Part shown: piece after piece, positions 17,703-26,877 of the stretch
Numbering within the stretch: the first letter of the stretch is position 1
How the letters are laid out: the number at the start of each line of letters is the position of its first letter
Assembly (NCBI RefSeq): GCF_039539445.1
Contig: NZ_BAABDD010000002.1
Span: forward strand, 62,001 to 126,000
Direction of reading: 5' to 3'
Length of the DNA stretch: 64,000 nucleotides
Source of the DNA: Salinactinospora qingdaonensis
GTDB lineage: Bacteria > Actinomycetota > Actinomycetes > Streptosporangiales > Streptosporangiaceae
The notes under the pieces: model-generated
Seen by the model: only the letters and a program-made list of their open reading frames with translations
What the model was told of the DNA's origin: nothing
The model's database searches: none
Program-made: the position numbers and the translations under genes

Positions 17703-18626
17703 GTGATCGTGACTGACCTGGAGATGAATCCCCCTGACCGCGCTCAGGCGGAGAGCCCGGCGGTCATACGTTCCTACGTGGCGCTCGGGGACAGCATTAC
17801 CGAAGGGCTCGAAGACACCGGCCCCGACGGCTCCTACCGTGGTTTCGCTGACCGGCTCGCCGAACATCTGGGAGCCCACATCCCCGGCTTTCGCTACGCC
17901 AACCTCGCGGTGCGAGGGCGTCGCATGCGTCATATCTTCGGCGAGCAGTTGGAGCAGACGCTCAAACTCGCTCCCCACCTGGCGACCGTGTACGCGGGGG
18001 GAAACGACGTGCTGCGCCCCAACACCGACCTCGATCGGTTAGCGGACTGGTACGAAGCCGCCATTCGCCGCCTGCGCGAGGCCGGCATCCGCGTCGTCAT
18101 CCTCTCCGGCCACGACACCGGCTGGGTTCCGATACTGCGGGTCTACCGCGGCCGGATCGCGGTCTTCAGTATGCACCTACGCGCCATCGCCGAGCGCACC
18201 GGCAGTGACATCGTCGACTTGTGGTCGATGGAGGCGCTCAACGATCCCCGTGCCTGGAGCCCCGACCGGTTGCACTTCAACGCAGCAGGCCACCACATCG
18301 TCGCCGCCCGCATCGCCGACCTTTTGGACTACCCTTTCGGCGAGCGCGACGTCTGGGCGCGTCCTTGGACCACTCCGCTTCCTCAGTTGCCGCGCGTCCT
18401 GCAACGCAGGGAGAACTTCCGCTGGGCGCGTCGGCACCTGATCCCCTGGCTTGGCCGGCGCGCACTCGGGCGCTCCTCTGGCGACGGCCTCGCCCCCAAG
18501 CGTCCCGAACTCACCCCGGTGAGCCCAGTCTCACCGGTGACTCCCGCCGAGCCCGCACGCCCCGAAGCCACCGTCACCGAAACGACCAGGGCGCAGTCCT
18601 CACCGCAACACGAGCCGCACCAGTGA
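17703..18626 (+). CDS. SGNH/GDSL hydrolase family protein
   Basis: A 307-residue esterase/lipase-like hydrolase of the SGNH fold. Block I is YVALGDSITEG with the nucleophilic serine, the oxyanion asparagine is in VYAGGNDVLRP, and the Asp/His pair is in SPDRLHFNAAGHH. No signal peptide is visible, so it is probably cytoplasmic. The core ends near residue 215; the remaining tail is basic and then Pro/Glu/Thr-rich and likely disordered. GTG 17703 or GTG 17709 are both possible starts. It converges on the EAL protein across a strong palindrome. The substrate is unknown. Confidence 0.85.
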   Translation: MIVTDLEMNPPDRAQAESPAVIRSYVALGDSITEGLEDTGPDGSYRGFADRLAEHLGAHIPGFRYANLAVRGRRMRHIFGEQLEQTLKLAPHLATVYAGGNDVLRPNTDLDRLADWYEAAIRRLREAGIRVVILSGHDTGWVPILRVYRGRIAVFSMHLRAIAERTGSDIVDLWSMEALNDPRAWSPDRLHFNAAGHHIVAARIADLLDYPFGERDVWARPWTTPLPQLPRVLQRRENFRWARRHLIPWLGRRALGRSSGDGLAPKRPELTPVSPVSPVTPAEPARPEATVTETTRAQSSPQHEPHQ

Positions 18627-18631
18627 GGGCT

Positions 18632-18657
18632 CCCGGCGGGCACCGGTGCCCGCCGGG
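18632..18657. terminator. Bidirectional terminator between convergent genes
   Basis: A perfect 26-nt GC-rich palindrome, arms GGCGGGCACC and GGTGCCCGCC extended on both sides, lies 5 bp after the hydrolase stop and 24 bp before the EAL gene stop. It can form a hairpin on either strand. Confidence 0.75.
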
Positions 18658-18681
18658 CCGGGGGGGACCGAGCGGAGTCGG

Positions 18682-19857
18682 CTAGCGAGACAGCCCCCGG
18701 ATCAGGTCACTCACGTGCACCACGCCGATGCACTGGCCGAACTCGTTGACTGCGATCAGGTCGTCGTAGATCCGTTCTCGGCTCTGGTCGACACCGGCGA
18801 CGCGCAAAGCGGCGAGCGCCGGCATCTGGCGCGCGATGGTACGCGGTTCGTCGGCGAGCCGCCGGGCCGGTCGCTTAGCGTGCAGTGCGTGTCCGTAGGG
18901 GCCGGTGATGGCCAACAAGAACCGGGAACGGTCCACTGACCCCACCGGCCGGTCCCGGTGGTCGAGCAGGATGATGCTGTTGAGGGCGGTGTTCTCGGTG
19001 AAGCTGTCGAGGACGTCCTCGCATTTGGCATCCGCAGCCATGGTGAATGGCGGGACCATGTACTCTGCGACGGTCGTGCTGGTGTCGGTGGCCATGCCGC
19101 CGTCCAACATCGGCGGCGCCGGCAGCGGATTGACCCGGTCGCCGGGCAGCCACTCCGGCCCGGCGAACAGCGGCCCCTGCGCCAGGCGCACTCCGACCTG
19201 CCGTAGCCGGTTGAGTTGCGCCGAGGTGTCCACCCCACTGGCCAGGGGGAAGATTCCGCTGCCGCACCCCATCCGGGCCAGTCCCTCGACGACGGCGCTG
19301 CGGCGCGTATCATCGGGGATTCCCGCGACGAGCGAGGCGTCGATCCGAAACAGGAAGGGGTTGGTCTCTAGGAGGAGGTCAGGGGCGATCTGTCCGGTGC
19401 CGAACGCGAATCGGAAACCCAACTCGCGTACCTGCCCCAGACTCTGGAGGAGCTGTTCGCGGGGCAACGTGCGCAGATCGGTGTCGATGACTAACGTGAT
19501 CTCGCGGGGCCGTCTCCCCATGCGCCGCACGGTCTTTTCCACTAGGGCGAGGGGGCCAAGCCCGGACAGCAGGGTGCTGGCCGCTATGGGCAGTACCAGT
19601 GGCAAGGATGTTTGGTAGGCCGCGACGCGGCGCACGAGCCGCGACACGACCTCGGCGTCGGTCTCAGGGTCACTGGAGACGCTTCCCCCCTCCACAGGCC
19701 GTTCCACCTCGATGGCGAGGACCTCACCGGAGTCGAGGTCGACGATGGGGTGGAACGGGGGAGCGCCATCCTTCGGTTCGTCACTGGGGGCATTGACAGT
19801 GGCGAGGGCGGTTCCGGAGCGCTCGCCGCTCTGAAGGAAATCTTGCTGCGGGGACAC
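18682..19857 (-). CDS. Degenerate EAL-domain protein with C-terminal CBS-like domain
   Basis: A 391-residue soluble protein. Residues about 35-245 follow the EAL phosphodiesterase fold (PIVDLDSGEVLAIEVERP at the start, LQSLGQVRELGFRFAFG in the middle), but the EAL signature reads IEV and the acidic metal-binding residues expected after it are not kept. It is therefore probably not a c-di-GMP hydrolase and more likely a ligand sensor. Residues about 265-390 look like a CBS-pair domain (VAEYMVPPFTMAADAKCEDV, then IILLDHRDRPVGSVDRSRFL). The start is GTG 19857 with a weak ribosome site. Nothing in the flanks gives a pathway. Confidence 0.72.
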   Translation of the reverse strand: MSPQQDFLQSGERSGTALATVNAPSDEPKDGAPPFHPIVDLDSGEVLAIEVERPVEGGSVSSDPETDAEVVSRLVRRVAAYQTSLPLVLPIAASTLLSGLGPLALVEKTVRRMGRRPREITLVIDTDLRTLPREQLLQSLGQVRELGFRFAFGTGQIAPDLLLETNPFLFRIDASLVAGIPDDTRRSAVVEGLARMGCGSGIFPLASGVDTSAQLNRLRQVGVRLAQGPLFAGPEWLPGDRVNPLPAPPMLDGGMATDTSTTVAEYMVPPFTMAADAKCEDVLDSFTENTALNSIILLDHRDRPVGSVDRSRFLLAITGPYGHALHAKRPARRLADEPRTIARQMPALAALRVAGVDQSRERIYDDLIAVNEFGQCIGVVHVSDLIRGLSR

Positions 19858-20338
19858 TTCCCCATCTTGGCGTCGCCCCCTGTTCTTGTAGAGGGGGGTG
19901 CGCGGAAGTTCAGACGCTCTTCGGTCGCGCGCGATCCGTTATTCACGCTGGGGCAGCGGCCCGGAACCGGGCAGGGCGGACTGTAGGCGCGTCCCTACCG
20001 CCTGCGAGACACAAAAACCCATTTTGCTGGATTTTGACGGTGATCGCCACCGCAATCACACCATCAATGGCACGAAATCTGCTGTGCCAGTCATCACTGG
20101 CCGTGTCACGGTGACAACGGCGGCTCTCGTTTGCCCCGTGGCCCAGTCGACAGCAGCGGCGAGCCATACCCCGTAACGAGACGGCCAGGCGAACCGGGAG
20201 GGGGAGTGGCCCGTGGATGACGCTGCTTGCACTCCCGTTGTCACCGCAGCCGAGGCGACACCGGCTAACTCCTCAGACGTAAGGGGGCACTCGGTTGCGC
20301 GGTGAAGCGGGAGAGGCTGTGCCGCGACTGCGGTTCGA
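19858..20338. other. Intergenic region upstream of the EAL gene
   Basis: About 480 bp without a convincing gene. It contains a perfect 13-nt palindrome, TGTCACGGTGACA, at 20104-20116, and a CCAGT/ACTGG inverted repeat just before it. These could be operator sites for the EAL gene promoter, but their regulator is unknown. Confidence 0.4.
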
Positions 20339-20384
20339 AACCTGAGAGTGCCGGCCGGGCTCACCCGGCTGGCACTCTCAGGTT
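20339..20384. terminator. Terminator of the fab operon
   Basis: A 21-bp stem with one G-T pair (20339-20359 with 20364-20384) and a 4-nt loop lies 26 bp beyond the fabF stop codon. It is among the strongest hairpins in the window and should end the fabD-fabH-acpP-fabF transcript. Confidence 0.85.
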
Positions 20385-20409
20385 CCGCCGGCTACGCGCT
20401 CTTCGGGAT

Positions 20410-21645
20410 CTAGGGACGCCGGAAGGCGAGGGCGACGTTGTGTCCTCCGAACCCGAACCCCTGGTTGATGGCGGCGATGGCGCCAGCGGAAAGCTCGCGC
20501 GGCTTGTCACGGGCGATGTCGACCACGACGCCTTCGTCGAGCTCATCGATGTTGATGGTGGGCGGGATCTGGCCGTGGTAAAGAGCCAGGATGGTCGCGA
20601 TGGACTCCACGACTCCCGCGCCGCCCAACAGGTGGCCGGTCATAGATTTGGTCGAGGTGACCACTACCTGATCGGCGCTGTCTCCCAACGCCTTGCGGAT
20701 GGCGACCGTCTCGCCCACGTCGCCCATAGGGGTCGAGGTGGCGTGGGCGTTGATGTGAGCGATGTCGGCCGGCCGCAGCTCGGCGTCGGCCAGCACGTTG
20801 GCGATGGCGCGGGCTTGGCCCTCACCCTCGGGGTCGGGAGCCACGATGTCGTAGCCATCGTTGGAGTAGCCGGAGCCGGCGGCCACAGCATAGACCCGTG
20901 CCCCACGCGCTGCCGCGTGCTCGGCCGACTCCAAGACCACCATCCCGGCGCCTTCGCCCATGACGAAGCCGTCACGGTTGACGTCCCACGGCCGTGATGC
21001 CCCTTGCGGGTCCTCGTTGTGTGTCGACAGGGCCCGCATCGAGGCGAAGGCCGCGATGTTGAGCGGGTGGATGGCGGCCTCGGTCCCGCCGGCCAGCACC
21101 ACGTCGGCCCGCCCGGAACGGATCATCGCCACCGCGTCACCGATGGCCTCGGCGCTGGAGGCGCACGCGCTGACCGGGGCGTGCGCACCGGCCTGGGTGG
21201 AGAATTCCAGCGCGACCGCAGCCGAGGAGCTGTTGGGCATCAACATCGGCACGGTGAAGGGCGAGACGCGCTTCCAGCCTTTCTCCCGGAAGACGTCGTA
21301 CTGGTTGAGGGTGGTCAGGATGCCCCCGATACCGCTGCTGACGACAGCTCCCAGCCGCACCGGGTCGACCTCGGGCGAACCAGCGTCCTCCCAGGCTTCG
21401 TGGGCACAGATCAAAGCGAACTGCTGAGTACGGTCGAGCCGGCGCAGGCGGTGGCGCGCCAGCTTGGTCGAAGGCTCCTCGGCGGCGAGTCCGGCGAAAT
21501 GGACGGGCAGCTCCGAGACCCAGTCCTCTTCGATGGTCTGGACGCCCGATCGGCCTTCGAGAAGCGCGGACCAGGTCGTGGCCAGGTCACCTCCCAGAGG
21601 AGTGGTAGCGCCAAGGCCAGTGACGACGACATCGGTGTTACTCAA
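20410..21645 (-). CDS. fabF: Beta-ketoacyl-ACP synthase II
   Basis: Condensing enzyme of type II fatty-acid synthesis that elongates acyl-ACP with malonyl-ACP. The 411-residue protein has the nucleophilic cysteine in PVSACASSAEAIGDA (Cys161), the two catalytic histidines in HINAHATSTPMGD and SKSMTGHLLGGAG, and the C-terminal NQGFGFGGHNVAL. The start is a TTG at 21645 with AAGGGG upstream. It is the last gene of the fab operon, 122 bp after acpP, and is followed by a strong terminator. Confidence 0.95.
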   Translation of the reverse strand: MSNTDVVVTGLGATTPLGGDLATTWSALLEGRSGVQTIEEDWVSELPVHFAGLAAEEPSTKLARHRLRRLDRTQQFALICAHEAWEDAGSPEVDPVRLGAVVSSGIGGILTTLNQYDVFREKGWKRVSPFTVPMLMPNSSSAAVALEFSTQAGAHAPVSACASSAEAIGDAVAMIRSGRADVVLAGGTEAAIHPLNIAAFASMRALSTHNEDPQGASRPWDVNRDGFVMGEGAGMVVLESAEHAAARGARVYAVAAGSGYSNDGYDIVAPDPEGEGQARAIANVLADAELRPADIAHINAHATSTPMGDVGETVAIRKALGDSADQVVVTSTKSMTGHLLGGAGVVESIATILALYHGQIPPTINIDELDEGVVVDIARDKPRELSAGAIAAINQGFGFGGHNVALAFRRP

Positions 21646-21767
21646 CGGCCGATCGCCCCTTCTCGTGTCGCGGCCGATCCCCGAACGTGGGCGCCGGTGG
21701 ATACGGACGAGTAGATACTGAATGGGTTCGGGTGAAGCGGGCGGGGGTGTCCCCGCCCGCGCTGCGG

Positions 21768-22007
21768 CTACTTCTGGATGAAGTTGATCACGTCTTGGAC
21801 CGTCTTGAGGTCCTTGAGCTGGTCGTCAGGGATCTCCACACCGAAGCGGTCCTGGGCGGCGACGGCGATCTCGACCATCGACAGCGAGTCGATGTCGAGG
21901 TCGTCGACGAAGCTTTTCTCGGGCTTGACGTCGTCGGCGGGGACGCCTGCGATCTCGTCGATGATCTCGCCGAGGCCGGCCAGGATCTCCTGCTCGGAGT
22001 GCGCCAT
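21768..22007 (-). CDS. acpP: Acyl carrier protein
   Basis: The 79-residue carrier that holds growing acyl chains on phosphopantetheine. The attachment serine lies in DLDIDSLSMVE (Ser41). It is acidic, with the four-helix ACP pattern. The ATG at 22007 has an AAGGAGA site 8 nt upstream; the longer frame to 22076 lacks one. It sits between fabH (73 bp upstream) and fabF, the usual actinobacterial order. Confidence 0.96.
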   Translation of the reverse strand: MAHSEQEILAGLGEIIDEIAGVPADDVKPEKSFVDDLDIDSLSMVEIAVAAQDRFGVEIPDDQLKDLKTVQDVINFIQK

Positions 22008-22080
22008 GTGAGTTCTCCTTACGCCTGATGGTCGGTCGCCGTGGGCCCAAGCGTGCGGCGCGTGGGCCCCGGGCATTGAT

Positions 22081-23034
22081 CTAGGGAATCCGCAGTACCT
22101 GTGCCGCGTAGGTCAGGCCAGCGCCGAATCCCAAGGCAAGCACAGTGCTGCCCGATGGCAGTTCCCCTCGTCCGATCATGCGCGCGAGCGCCAAAGGAAT
22201 GGATGCGGACGAAGTGTTGCCCGAGGTGACAATATCGCGGGCGATGATGGCCTGCGGCGCATCCAGTTTGCGGGCGATGGCCTCGACAATGCGGAGGTTC
22301 GCCTGATGGGGCACGAACGCGGTGAGTTCGGAAGGGGCCACTCCAGCGCGCTCCAGCGCGGCTATGGCCACCGGGTAAAGCTCGGTGGTGGTCCACCGGA
22401 AGACGGTCTGTCCCTCTTGATAGAGGTACTTGTTCTCTCGCAGGTAGATCTTGTCGGCGTTCTCCCCGGAGCTTCCCCAGACGACGGGGCCGATCTCGGG
22501 GGGATCGGCAGGTCCCACGACCGCGGCACCGGCGCCATCGGCGAAGATCACACACGTGGAGCGGTCGTCCCAGTCCAGCCAGTCGGAGAGTTTCTCCGAG
22601 CCGATGACGAGCACATGGTGCGCGGAGCCGCAGCGTACCGCGTCTGAGGCTAGGCTCAGCGCGTAGCAGAAGCCGGCGCAGGCGGCGTTGACGTCAAAGG
22701 CGCCGGGGGCCGCGATGCCCAGCCGTGCGGCCACCGAGGCCGAAGCGTTGGGGATCTGGTCGGTCTGGGTACAGGTGGCGACGATCACGAGATCGATCTC
22801 GTCGGGGGGGAGTCCGCTGGTGGCCAGAGCCTTGCCGCCGGCGGCAACGGCCATGTCGACCACGCTTTCCTCGCTCTCAGCGAAGCGCCTTTCCCGGATA
22901 CCGACCCGGCTTTGAATCCATTCGTCATTGGTGTCGACCCGCTTGGCGAGGTCGTGGTTGGTCACGACGTGAGCCGGCTGGTACTCGCCGAAGGCGAGGA
23001 CACGGGCACCCGCGGGAGTCGAGGAGAGGTTCAT
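22081..23034 (-). CDS. fabH: Beta-ketoacyl-ACP synthase III
   Basis: Starts fatty-acid synthesis by condensing acyl-CoA with malonyl-ACP, and in actinobacteria sets branched-chain primer use. Catalytic residues are Cys119 in VNAACAGFCYALS, the histidine in FVPHQANLRIVEA and the asparagine in VTSGNTSSASIPLAL. ATG 23034 with AAAGGG 8 nt upstream is preferred; GTG 23037, which would overlap the fabD stop by 4 nt, is an alternative. Either way the gene is translationally coupled to fabD. Confidence 0.95.
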   Translation of the reverse strand: MNLSSTPAGARVLAFGEYQPAHVVTNHDLAKRVDTNDEWIQSRVGIRERRFAESEESVVDMAVAAGGKALATSGLPPDEIDLVIVATCTQTDQIPNASASVAARLGIAAPGAFDVNAACAGFCYALSLASDAVRCGSAHHVLVIGSEKLSDWLDWDDRSTCVIFADGAGAAVVGPADPPEIGPVVWGSSGENADKIYLRENKYLYQEGQTVFRWTTTELYPVAIAALERAGVAPSELTAFVPHQANLRIVEAIARKLDAPQAIIARDIVTSGNTSSASIPLALARMIGRGELPSGSTVLALGFGAGLTYAAQVLRIP

Positions 23035-23993
23035 CACGCACGCCCTTTCACGTCAGCTTCGGGCTGACTCGCGTGTTCCTTGATCAGCTCCCGGGCCGCG
23101 GGCAGATCATCGGGGGTTTTGACCGCCAGTCGCTGCACGCCGGGCATGGTCCGCTTGGCCAGCCCCGTCAAGGTGCCGGCGGGAGGGAGTTCGATCAAAG
23201 CGGTGGCCTCCAGTTCGATCAGCGTCTCCTGACAGAGATCCCACCGCACGGGCGTGCTGATTTGGGTGACAATGCGGTCAAGACAGCCGCTGCCGCTGGC
23301 GACCTCGGCGCCGTCGCGGTTCGACAGTAGCCGGGTTCGGGGAGCGGTAGGGGAAAGGGTATCGGCCACGGTGCGGACCCGGTCCACGGCGGGCGCCATG
23401 TGGTGAGTGTGGAAGGCACCCGCCACGCTCAAGGAACGTAGCCGCGCACGTGCCGGCGGAGCCGCGGCGAACGCGTCGAGCTGCTCTCGCGTGCCGGCGA
23501 CGACGAGCTGCCCCGCGCCGTTGTCGTTGGCCGCGGTCAGCCCCGCCGCCTCGACCGCGGCGAGTACCTCGTCGCGGTCACCCCCCAATACCGCGGTCAT
23601 GCCCGTCGACGTCGCCGCTGACGCCTCGGCCATGCCAAGGCCGCGCTCGCGGATGAGCAGCAGCGCCTCTTCGGGGGACAGCACGCCGGCCAGGCTCGCC
23701 GCGGTGATCTCGCCGACACTGTGGCCGGCCACGACGTCGGCCGACTCGGGAACGCGGTCGAGTTCGCCCAGTAAAGCGGTGGCCGCGGCCAGTCCTGCAC
23801 TGACCAACAGCGGCTGGGCGACGGCCGTGTCGCGGATCTCCTCTTGGTCGGCGGTGACGCCGTAACGCTTCAGATCGATTCCTACGACCGATGACCACTG
23901 CTCAAACAGTTCCGACATTCCGGACAGTTCGAGCCATGGGGCGAGGAAACCGGGAACTTGGGCACCTTGGCCAGGAGCGACAATCACAAGCAC
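23034..23993 (-). CDS. fabD: Malonyl-CoA:ACP transacylase
   Basis: Loads malonyl groups onto acyl carrier protein. The 319-residue protein opens LVIVAPGQGAQ as in the family, has the active-site serine in VAGHSVGEITAASLAG (Ser92) and the histidine in GAFHTHHMAPAVDRV. I chose GTG 23993; the frame upstream runs through the promoter region shared with the divergent regulator. First gene of the fab operon. The neighbouring FasR-like protein is the expected activator. Confidence 0.94.
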   Translation of the reverse strand: MLVIVAPGQGAQVPGFLAPWLELSGMSELFEQWSSVVGIDLKRYGVTADQEEIRDTAVAQPLLVSAGLAAATALLGELDRVPESADVVAGHSVGEITAASLAGVLSPEEALLLIRERGLGMAEASAATSTGMTAVLGGDRDEVLAAVEAAGLTAANDNGAGQLVVAGTREQLDAFAAAPPARARLRSLSVAGAFHTHHMAPAVDRVRTVADTLSPTAPRTRLLSNRDGAEVASGSGCLDRIVTQISTPVRWDLCQETLIELEATALIELPPAGTLTGLAKRTMPGVQRLAVKTPDDLPAARELIKEHASQPEADVKGRA

Positions 23994-24217
23994 GACACCC
24001 AGCCTGCCCTGGAGAACATCCCCGGCTAGGTGCGGACAGACACGAAGTTTAGGAGCGACCTTTTGTATATCTCCTACAACCCCTAAGCCACACTGTGGAA
24101 AACGGAGGGTGTTTTTCGGGTCGTGTCGACACCGACAAAACCACCCCTTCGCTGGTAGTGAGCCTAATACCAGGTGCGCGTCCCCAGGGGAACGCACCGG
24201 ATGCCACGCTAGGAGAT

Positions 24218-25462
24218 GTGACCACGGACTCCACTGAATCTACCGACAGCCACGTTGCACCGCTAAGCGATCCTGACGCCGTACACGCCGAGACGGTACG
24301 CCGCCTTGAGCGCGCCATGGGTTCCCTGGGCACCGCCGCGGTGGCGCGCATGGAACGTCGACTGCCGTGGTTTCGCGCGATGTCGGCAGAGGACCGCTCC
24401 TGGGTGGGGCTCGTGGCCCAGTCGGGCGTGGCGGCCTTCGTCGACTGGTTCAAAAGCCCGCGCCGTAGTCGGCCGGCTATCGCCGTCGAGGTGTTCGGAA
24501 CCGCCCCCCGCGAGCTCACCCGATCGGTCACCCTCCAGCAGACCGTGGAAATGACCCGGGTCGTCATTGACGTCGTCGAGGCGCAGCTCGAAGAGTTGGC
24601 CGCCCCCGGAGGCGAGCAGCACCTGCGCGAGGCGGTGCTGCGCTACAGCCGAGAGGTCGCCTTCAGCACGGCTACGATCTACGCGCGCGCGGCTGAGGCC
24701 CGCGGGGCCTGGGACGCGCGGTTGGAAGCCCTCGTCGTCGACGCGCTGCTGCACGGCGATCGGGAAGAGGGGCTGCAAACATGGAGTTCGGCGCTGGGTT
24801 GGTCGCGCAGCCCCGTGGTCGTCGTCGCGGGTCACCTTCCCGACGTCGACGCTGAGACGGCCATGGACGACATCCGAGTGCTGGCCCGCCGCGCCGGCCA
24901 CGACGTGCTCGCCGGGGTGCAGGGGGAGCGACTCGTCGCCGTCATCGGAGTCAACGACAAGGTCGCCGCCGACGATCCGCTCAGCGCCGTCACCCCGCTC
25001 GCCGACACCTTCGGTCCCGGGCCGGTCGTCGTGGGGCCTCCCGTCACCGACCTCCAGACGGCCGGGCGTTCGGCCATGGCCGCCACCAACGGGCTGCGCG
25101 CCGCCGTGGCCTGGGTGGACGCCCCCCGCCCCGTGCACGCTGAGGAGCTGTTGCCCGAGCGTGCCCTCGACGGTGACACCCACGCCCGCCGGCGGCTCGT
25201 CGAGCAGGTCTACCTCCCTTTGCGCGGCGCCGGTTCGCCCCTGCTCGACACCTTGTCGGTCTACCTAGAGCACGCCTCCTCGCTGGAGGCCACGGCGCGG
25301 ATGCTGTTCGTCCACCCCAATACCGTGCGCTACCGGCTGGGGCGTGTCGCCGAACTCACCGGCTTCACCCCCGCCGACGGCCGGGGGGCCTTCGCCCTGC
25401 GCCTTGGCGTCACCCTGGGGCGCCTGGCTGAACGCGACCAGGGCGCTGACAGTCCGCTTTGA
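24218..25462 (+). CDS. fasR: FasR-like PucR/CdaR family transcriptional activator
   Basis: A 414-residue regulator, divergent from fabD. In Streptomyces the equivalent gene next to fabD encodes FasR, an activator of the fab operon; that role is assigned here by position and family. The C-terminal PucR-type HTH reads YLEHASSLEATARMLFVHPN then TVRYRLGRVAELTG. The central part has the GGDEF-like fold of CdaR proteins (SPVVVVAGHLPDVDAETA). GTG 24218 is chosen: AGGAG lies just upstream, though close, and the preceding 120 bp look like promoter DNA. Another start as far as 24095 is open. Confidence 0.85.
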   Translation: MTTDSTESTDSHVAPLSDPDAVHAETVRRLERAMGSLGTAAVARMERRLPWFRAMSAEDRSWVGLVAQSGVAAFVDWFKSPRRSRPAIAVEVFGTAPRELTRSVTLQQTVEMTRVVIDVVEAQLEELAAPGGEQHLREAVLRYSREVAFSTATIYARAAEARGAWDARLEALVVDALLHGDREEGLQTWSSALGWSRSPVVVVAGHLPDVDAETAMDDIRVLARRAGHDVLAGVQGERLVAVIGVNDKVAADDPLSAVTPLADTFGPGPVVVGPPVTDLQTAGRSAMAATNGLRAAVAWVDAPRPVHAEELLPERALDGDTHARRRLVEQVYLPLRGAGSPLLDTLSVYLEHASSLEATARMLFVHPNTVRYRLGRVAELTGFTPADGRGAFALRLGVTLGRLAERDQGADSPL

Positions 25463-25852
25463 GGTCTGTTCCGGCGACGGGCAGTAGCCGGTGCCGCCTG
25501 CCGCGGTTGCACAAGTCGCGCGCTCCGAAACGACAGCAGGAGTTTACGGTGTCGCCGTGGTCGGTACTGTCGGCATCGCGCCTCGGCCACGCCCACAGCA
25601 GACGAGGCGCCGGCCGCTACCGCCGTTACCGTGATTGTTCGCTGACAATCCGGTCACACCGTGAACCAATGTCAAAGCGCGGACGTCTACCGGGGGAGTG
25701 GGTCACGGCCCGCCAAAAGCACGTGTGAGGACGAGTTCCGAACTGTACCGTGTTAGTGACATTTAGTGTCCTATGGGGTGCTGTCACGTTCCCGGCTTTA
25801 GCTGACGGTGGGCTGCGCCATGATGGGGTCAATCAATTCGACTGGGGGTGCC
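25463..25852. other. Intergenic region downstream of fasR
   Basis: Almost 400 bp without a convincing gene. The last 130 bp are less GC-rich, with a TTAGTG repeated at a spacing of about 10 bp near 25752, and probably hold the promoter of the membrane protein that follows. No terminator-like hairpin of note is seen. Confidence 0.35.
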
Positions 25853-26740
25853 ATGGCTGCGCACAGCTTCCGTAGGCTGTATACGACTGTGGTGGGGGCG
25901 ATCCGAAGTCCCACGATGGCAGGGCATCTGCGACGCCAAGTTCTGTTCTTCGCCCCCTTGCCCCTACCGGTGGCCGCTGTCGTCGCCCTGCTGGTTGGCG
26001 GGCAACTGTCGGCCTCGGGATGGACCGTCCTGCTCGCTCTCTCGGTCGCGGTCGCCTCCATGCTCATGGCCTGCATCGTGCAGCCCACACCACTGCCGGA
26101 GAACCTCTCGCCCGAGGCTTCGGTACGTCGCTCGCTGCACCGCTTCCGTCAAATCACCGCGCTGCGCATCGGCCTGTCCGCGGTCCCGGTTCTGGTCGGG
26201 GCCGCCGCCTCCCTGGTCGGCGGGGGCATGCTGCCGCTGGCCGCGGCGGTCACGCTGTACTGGCCTCAACTGCTGCTCGCGCTGCCCGGCTACTTCACCG
26301 TCTCTCGTGCCCGCCACAGCATGGAGGCCTGGGGGACCAAGGCGTACCTGTGGGCTGGGCTCGCGCTGCCAACCTCAGTGCGGTGGCCGCTGATTACCTG
26401 GCTCCGTCCCCGCCTACAGGCATGGCTGCTCCGAGCTCGCGCGCTCCTGGCCCGGCTGCGTGCCGCGGCAACCGCGTCGACCCCGCCCACCTCCGAGAAC
26501 ACCGCCGACTCCGGCGCCACCGACGCCCCACCCGCCGAGACCGCCGAAGACTCCCCACGGGAGAGCGAGCCCTCCCCACCCACGCCCCCCGCCTCCTCCT
26601 CGTCTCTCATTCCGGGGCTGCCCATCCTTCCCACCGGTTCGGCCGAGGTGTCGTCGCGCCCGGTGGCGCGGCGCCGCCAGGAAGCCACCCGCCCCACACC
26701 GCGTTCGCGCCGCTCCGGGCGACCTAAAGCCAAAAACTGA
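25853..26740 (+). CDS. Unrecognised membrane protein with disordered C-terminal tail
   Basis: A 295-residue protein with two pairs of hydrophobic helices: LFFAPLPLPVAAVVALLVGG and SGWTVLLALSVAVASMLMAC, then GLSAVPVLVGAAASLVGGGM and LPLAAAVTLYWPQLLLALPG. The second half, from about residue 190, is Pro/Ser/Ala/Glu-rich and ends in a strongly basic tail RRRQEATRPTPRSRRSGRPK, so it is likely cytoplasmic and disordered. I do not recognise a family. ATG 25853 has GGGGGTG just upstream and starts MAAHSFRRLY; earlier in-frame starts add little. A strong terminator follows directly. Confidence 0.7.
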   Translation: MAAHSFRRLYTTVVGAIRSPTMAGHLRRQVLFFAPLPLPVAAVVALLVGGQLSASGWTVLLALSVAVASMLMACIVQPTPLPENLSPEASVRRSLHRFRQITALRIGLSAVPVLVGAAASLVGGGMLPLAAAVTLYWPQLLLALPGYFTVSRARHSMEAWGTKAYLWAGLALPTSVRWPLITWLRPRLQAWLLRARALLARLRAAATASTPPTSENTADSGATDAPPAETAEDSPRESEPSPPTPPASSSSLIPGLPILPTGSAEVSSRPVARRRQEATRPTPRSRRSGRPKAKN

Positions 26741-26780
26741 GCTGGGTGGGGATGGCTCGGACACGCCATCCCCACCCAGC
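26741..26780. terminator. Intrinsic terminator
   Basis: A perfect 16-bp stem (26741-26756 with 26765-26780) and an 8-nt loop begins right after the stop codon of the membrane protein. It separates that gene from the 5-oxoprolinase genes. No T-run follows, as is common in this GC range. Confidence 0.85.
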
Positions 26781-26877
26781 AGCGCCCAGCGTGCCCACCA
26801 TCACCGCAGGCAGGCAGGATGGGAGAAAGGAGCGGCCCGGCGCGACCGCACGCGCAGCCACGCTGGAGAGGGGCACG

